Positions 61,793 to 64,000 of a stretch of DNA of 64,000 nt are shown here, piece by piece. This stretch comes from Acestrorhynchus altus (Eukaryota > Chordata > Actinopteri > Characiformes > Acestrorhynchidae): assembly GCA_034509495.1 (NCBI GenBank), contig CM067504.1, positions 5,590,442 to 5,654,441 on the forward strand, written 5' to 3'. The notes below the pieces were generated by a model. It had not been told where the DNA came from and searched no databases. It saw only the letters and a list, made by a program, of their open reading frames with translations. Position 1 is the first letter of the stretch; every line of letters starts with the position of its first letter. The position numbers and the translations under genes were made by a program.

Positions 61793-62455
61793 GATGAGCA
61801 TCACTGCTTGCTGAAGATCAGCAATCATCACTGTAGGGTCCTTCATGTCGCTGGTGCACTGCTTCTTCCATCTTCTGCCTCCAACCGTGTGCTGTGGTTA
61901 TATCTGCAGTATGGTGTGCAACTCATCCCTCTTCCCAGAGCCCTATGACGCCACACTTCTCAAACTCTCCTTGAATCATTTGCATGTTTCAGAATGTCAA
62001 ACCTACCACCAAGTTTTATTCCCGTCAGTTGACTCTGGGTGCAACTTTTTTGTGTGTATAGTTTATATTATTCACATTTAAAGTGACATTTCATGTCTTT
62101 GTGGTTTTAATGTTGATTAGTAATTTATTCAAAGGTAAAACAAAAAGGCATGTAATGAATATGAAATGTCAGCTTTCAGTTTCAGTATATTTTATTTTCA
62201 CATTCAGTTTTTCATTATATTCAGATTTTTCAGATGCACTAGTATATGATTGTTGCCTTAATCACACCCCTTCTTTCACTGTGTTTTGTTACAGTGTTTG
62301 ACATGGCGACAGTATCCAAAAAACAAAACCTCAGCAGTCAACAGAAGTGTATTGTGACGGGGAAACATGGAGGGGTGATGAGGACAGCAGATCAGAATCA
62401 GCTCCAGGTTTACTGTGTGTTTGGTTTTGTTTTTTTGTGTTTTATTGAGTTTTAG

Positions 62456-62923
62456 ATGGAACATTTGGGAGAGTTCAGCTGTTCTGACTGTAACATGGCG
62501 TTTCGTTCATTTGGCCTTTTGGATAAGCACAAGGCCCACTTCTGTATTGGAAGTGACGCTGGAACCCCAGTAAAGTTAAGGAGAAGACGAGTGGAGAGCG
62601 GTCAGCCAGAAAAGACAGCTTTGGGACTTTCCCCAAAACGGACACAAAGCCCCGATCTCGTTTCTGTATGTACAATCTCACAGCAATATTCATATGGGCT
62701 GTAATTAACAGTGTAGTGTGGCGTGGGAATTTTTCAGTGTCTCGTGTTTAGCTGTATGTTAAAGTGAGGAATGATGTAGGAAAAGGGCATGAGCAGGTCT
62801 GTTTTTCTTTCTGACCAGCTGAGAGAGCAGAGGAATAAGCTGTTAAGGCAGAAAGACAGGCGAGAGGCTGACCCTCAGGACAACATGGATCAGAGCCAAG
62901 TCATCAACCAGCTCACTGATGAG
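62456..62923 (+). CDS. CCDC17: CCDC17 (coiled-coil domain protein 17), first two coding exons, gene continues right
   Basis: Exon 1 is 62456-62665, entered by a 'gagttttag' acceptor directly before ATG and left by gtatgt. Exon 2 is 62819-62923 (ctgaccag acceptor, gtgagg donor). Both are phase 0. The protein starts MEHLGEFSCSDCNMAFRSFG and has a single C2HC-type finger (CSDC, then H25 and C30) with HFCIG, exactly as at the N-terminus of vertebrate CCDC17. Exon 2 encodes LREQRNKLLRQKDRREADPQ and a coiled-coil-like QSQVINQLTDE. The family is poorly characterised and associated with ciliated tissues. The downstream neighbour position next to GPBP1L1 is conserved in human. Further exons lie beyond the window. 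Confidence 0.87.
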
Positions 62924-63202
62924 GTGAGGGGCCAAATGGAGAGATCTCAACAAACTCCATACAATGGGGGTCTAATACGATTTTCTAGTGTTGATATGTT
63001 GTTACGCATGAGTGAGAAGGTGGCAGTAGATCAACCAGAAACTGTAGGAACTGGGGGAACTAACATCTGAGTCTGGGATACAGCTGACATATCGGTAGTG
63101 ATGGATAAAGGTATAAAGCAGGTGCGATGGCAGGTACCAAAGCATGTGACCAAACTCACTACTTTGTGACTGTACTTTAGGATGTATCTGTAATTTACTT
63201 CA

Positions 63203-63750
63203 TACACACACACCCAATCAGATATATTCATCTTCTCATACACACACCCAATCAGATATATCCACCTGCTCATACACACACCCAATCAGATATATTCATC
63301 TGCTCATACACACACCTAATCAGATATATCCACCTGCTCATACACACACCAAATCAGATATATTCATCTGCTCATACACACCCAATCAGACATATCCACC
63401 TGCTCATACACACACCTGATCAGATATATCCACTTGCTCATACACACACCCAGATATATCCACCTGCTCATGCACACCCAGATATATTCACCTGCTCATA
63501 CACACACTCCAATATATTCAATTGCTCATACATACACCCAGATATATTCACCTGCTCATACACACACACAATCAGATATATCCACCTGCTCATACACACA
63601 CCCAGAAATATTCACCTGCTCATACACACACCCAATCACATATATCCACCTGCTCATACACACACCCAGATATATCCATTTGCTCATACACACACCCAAT
63701 CAGATAAATCTACTTGTCCATGCATTCACCCAATCAGATATATCCAAAAC
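63203..63750. repeat. 34-bp minisatellite in CCDC17 intron
   Basis: About 15 units built on catacacacacccaatcaga plus tatatccacctgct. In the left half two unit types (ttcatct versus tccacct) alternate, forming 68-bp pairs. Further right a shortened unit lacking 'cccaatcag' appears. All plus frames stay open over it (LIHTPRYIHLL-like), an artefact. Confidence 0.94.
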
Positions 63751-63856
63751 ACAACCACTCTTCAGATTAACTGTAATAAAATACAAACAAAATGTAAAAG
63801 TCACGTGCAACCCGCCAAAAAACACACAATAATAATTCTAGCTCAAGAATCAATAA

Positions 63857-63940
63857 AAAATGACAATGGACAAATGTATTTGGACACATGCTGGGTATTA
63901 CATAGAGTTTATTCTGCTTTTGTTGGAGTAACTGTCTCTG

Positions 63941-63942
<2 letters not shown>
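63857..63942. mobile_element. MITE end, second copy of the 15975 family
   Basis: 'ggacaaatgtatttggacac', then 'gagtttattctgcttttgttggag' and 'ctgtctctgctg' match the repeat at 15975-16080. It abuts the terminal (TA)n. Confidence 0.5.

Positions 63943-63943
<1 letters not shown>

Positions 63944-64000
<57 letters not shown>
63944..64000. repeat. (TA)n microsatellite, runs off the window
   Basis: Perfect ta alternation to the last base; total length unknown. Confidence 0.95.

Noticed and set aside
63203..63750. CRISPR-like array, because of regular 34-bp units
   Set aside because: Units are contiguous without unique spacers and lie in an intron of a vertebrate gene.
63434..63832. 132-codon plus frame (HTPRYIHLLIHT)
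   Set aside because: Entirely within the 34-bp minisatellite.

Overview
This is genomic DNA from a ray-finned fish, most likely an ostariophysan such as a characin or catfish relative. The clade is inferred from the repeat types: tRNA-headed fish SINEs, Tc1 and hAT non-autonomous elements, L2/RTE-like LINE tails and very abundant dinucleotide microsatellites. Genes are split by introns with GT-AG borders. There are no operons and no bacterial or viral features.

Four genes can be supported, in the order MAST2 (-), TMEM69 (-), GPBP1L1 (+), CCDC17 (+). This matches the human 1p34.1 neighbourhood (NASP-CCDC17-GPBP1L1-TMEM69-IPP-MAST2) in order and relative orientation, except that no IPP exon is visible between MAST2 and TMEM69. 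Positions 1-40533 hold the 5' part of MAST2: coding exon 1 (40533-40453), a 35.6-kb intron 1 packed with transposon debris and microsatellites, exon 2 (4889-4742) and exon 3 (2401-2256). The rest of MAST2 lies beyond the left edge. A CpG-rich promoter region sits at about 40.95-41.27 kb. Positions 41.5-42.1 kb hold a decameric minisatellite and 42.3-42.9 kb a decayed Tc1 transposase.

TMEM69 (two coding exons, 248 aa, DUF3429 family) occupies 43469-45955. Its ETS/CRE-containing promoter is at about 46.2 kb. The 46.3-52.1 kb interval contains simple repeats, LINE tails, a probable solo LTR and a second decameric minisatellite (AGCTGTATRA-like) that ends at the GPBP1L1 CpG island (about 52.12-52.58 kb). 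GPBP1L1 has ten coding exons (55384-58621, 483 aa) that can be joined base by base with consistent phases. CCDC17 starts at 62456; its first two coding exons are visible and it runs off the right edge.

The genes share no single pathway: a PDZ-containing kinase, a probable mitochondrial membrane protein, a vasculin-family GC-box transcription factor and a ciliary/coiled-coil protein. They are linked only by ancient synteny. I found no novel multi-gene system. The points worth a second look are repeat-embedded splice sites, minisatellites with higher-order structure, nested transposons with readable target-site duplications, a uORF, and in-frame alternative donors.
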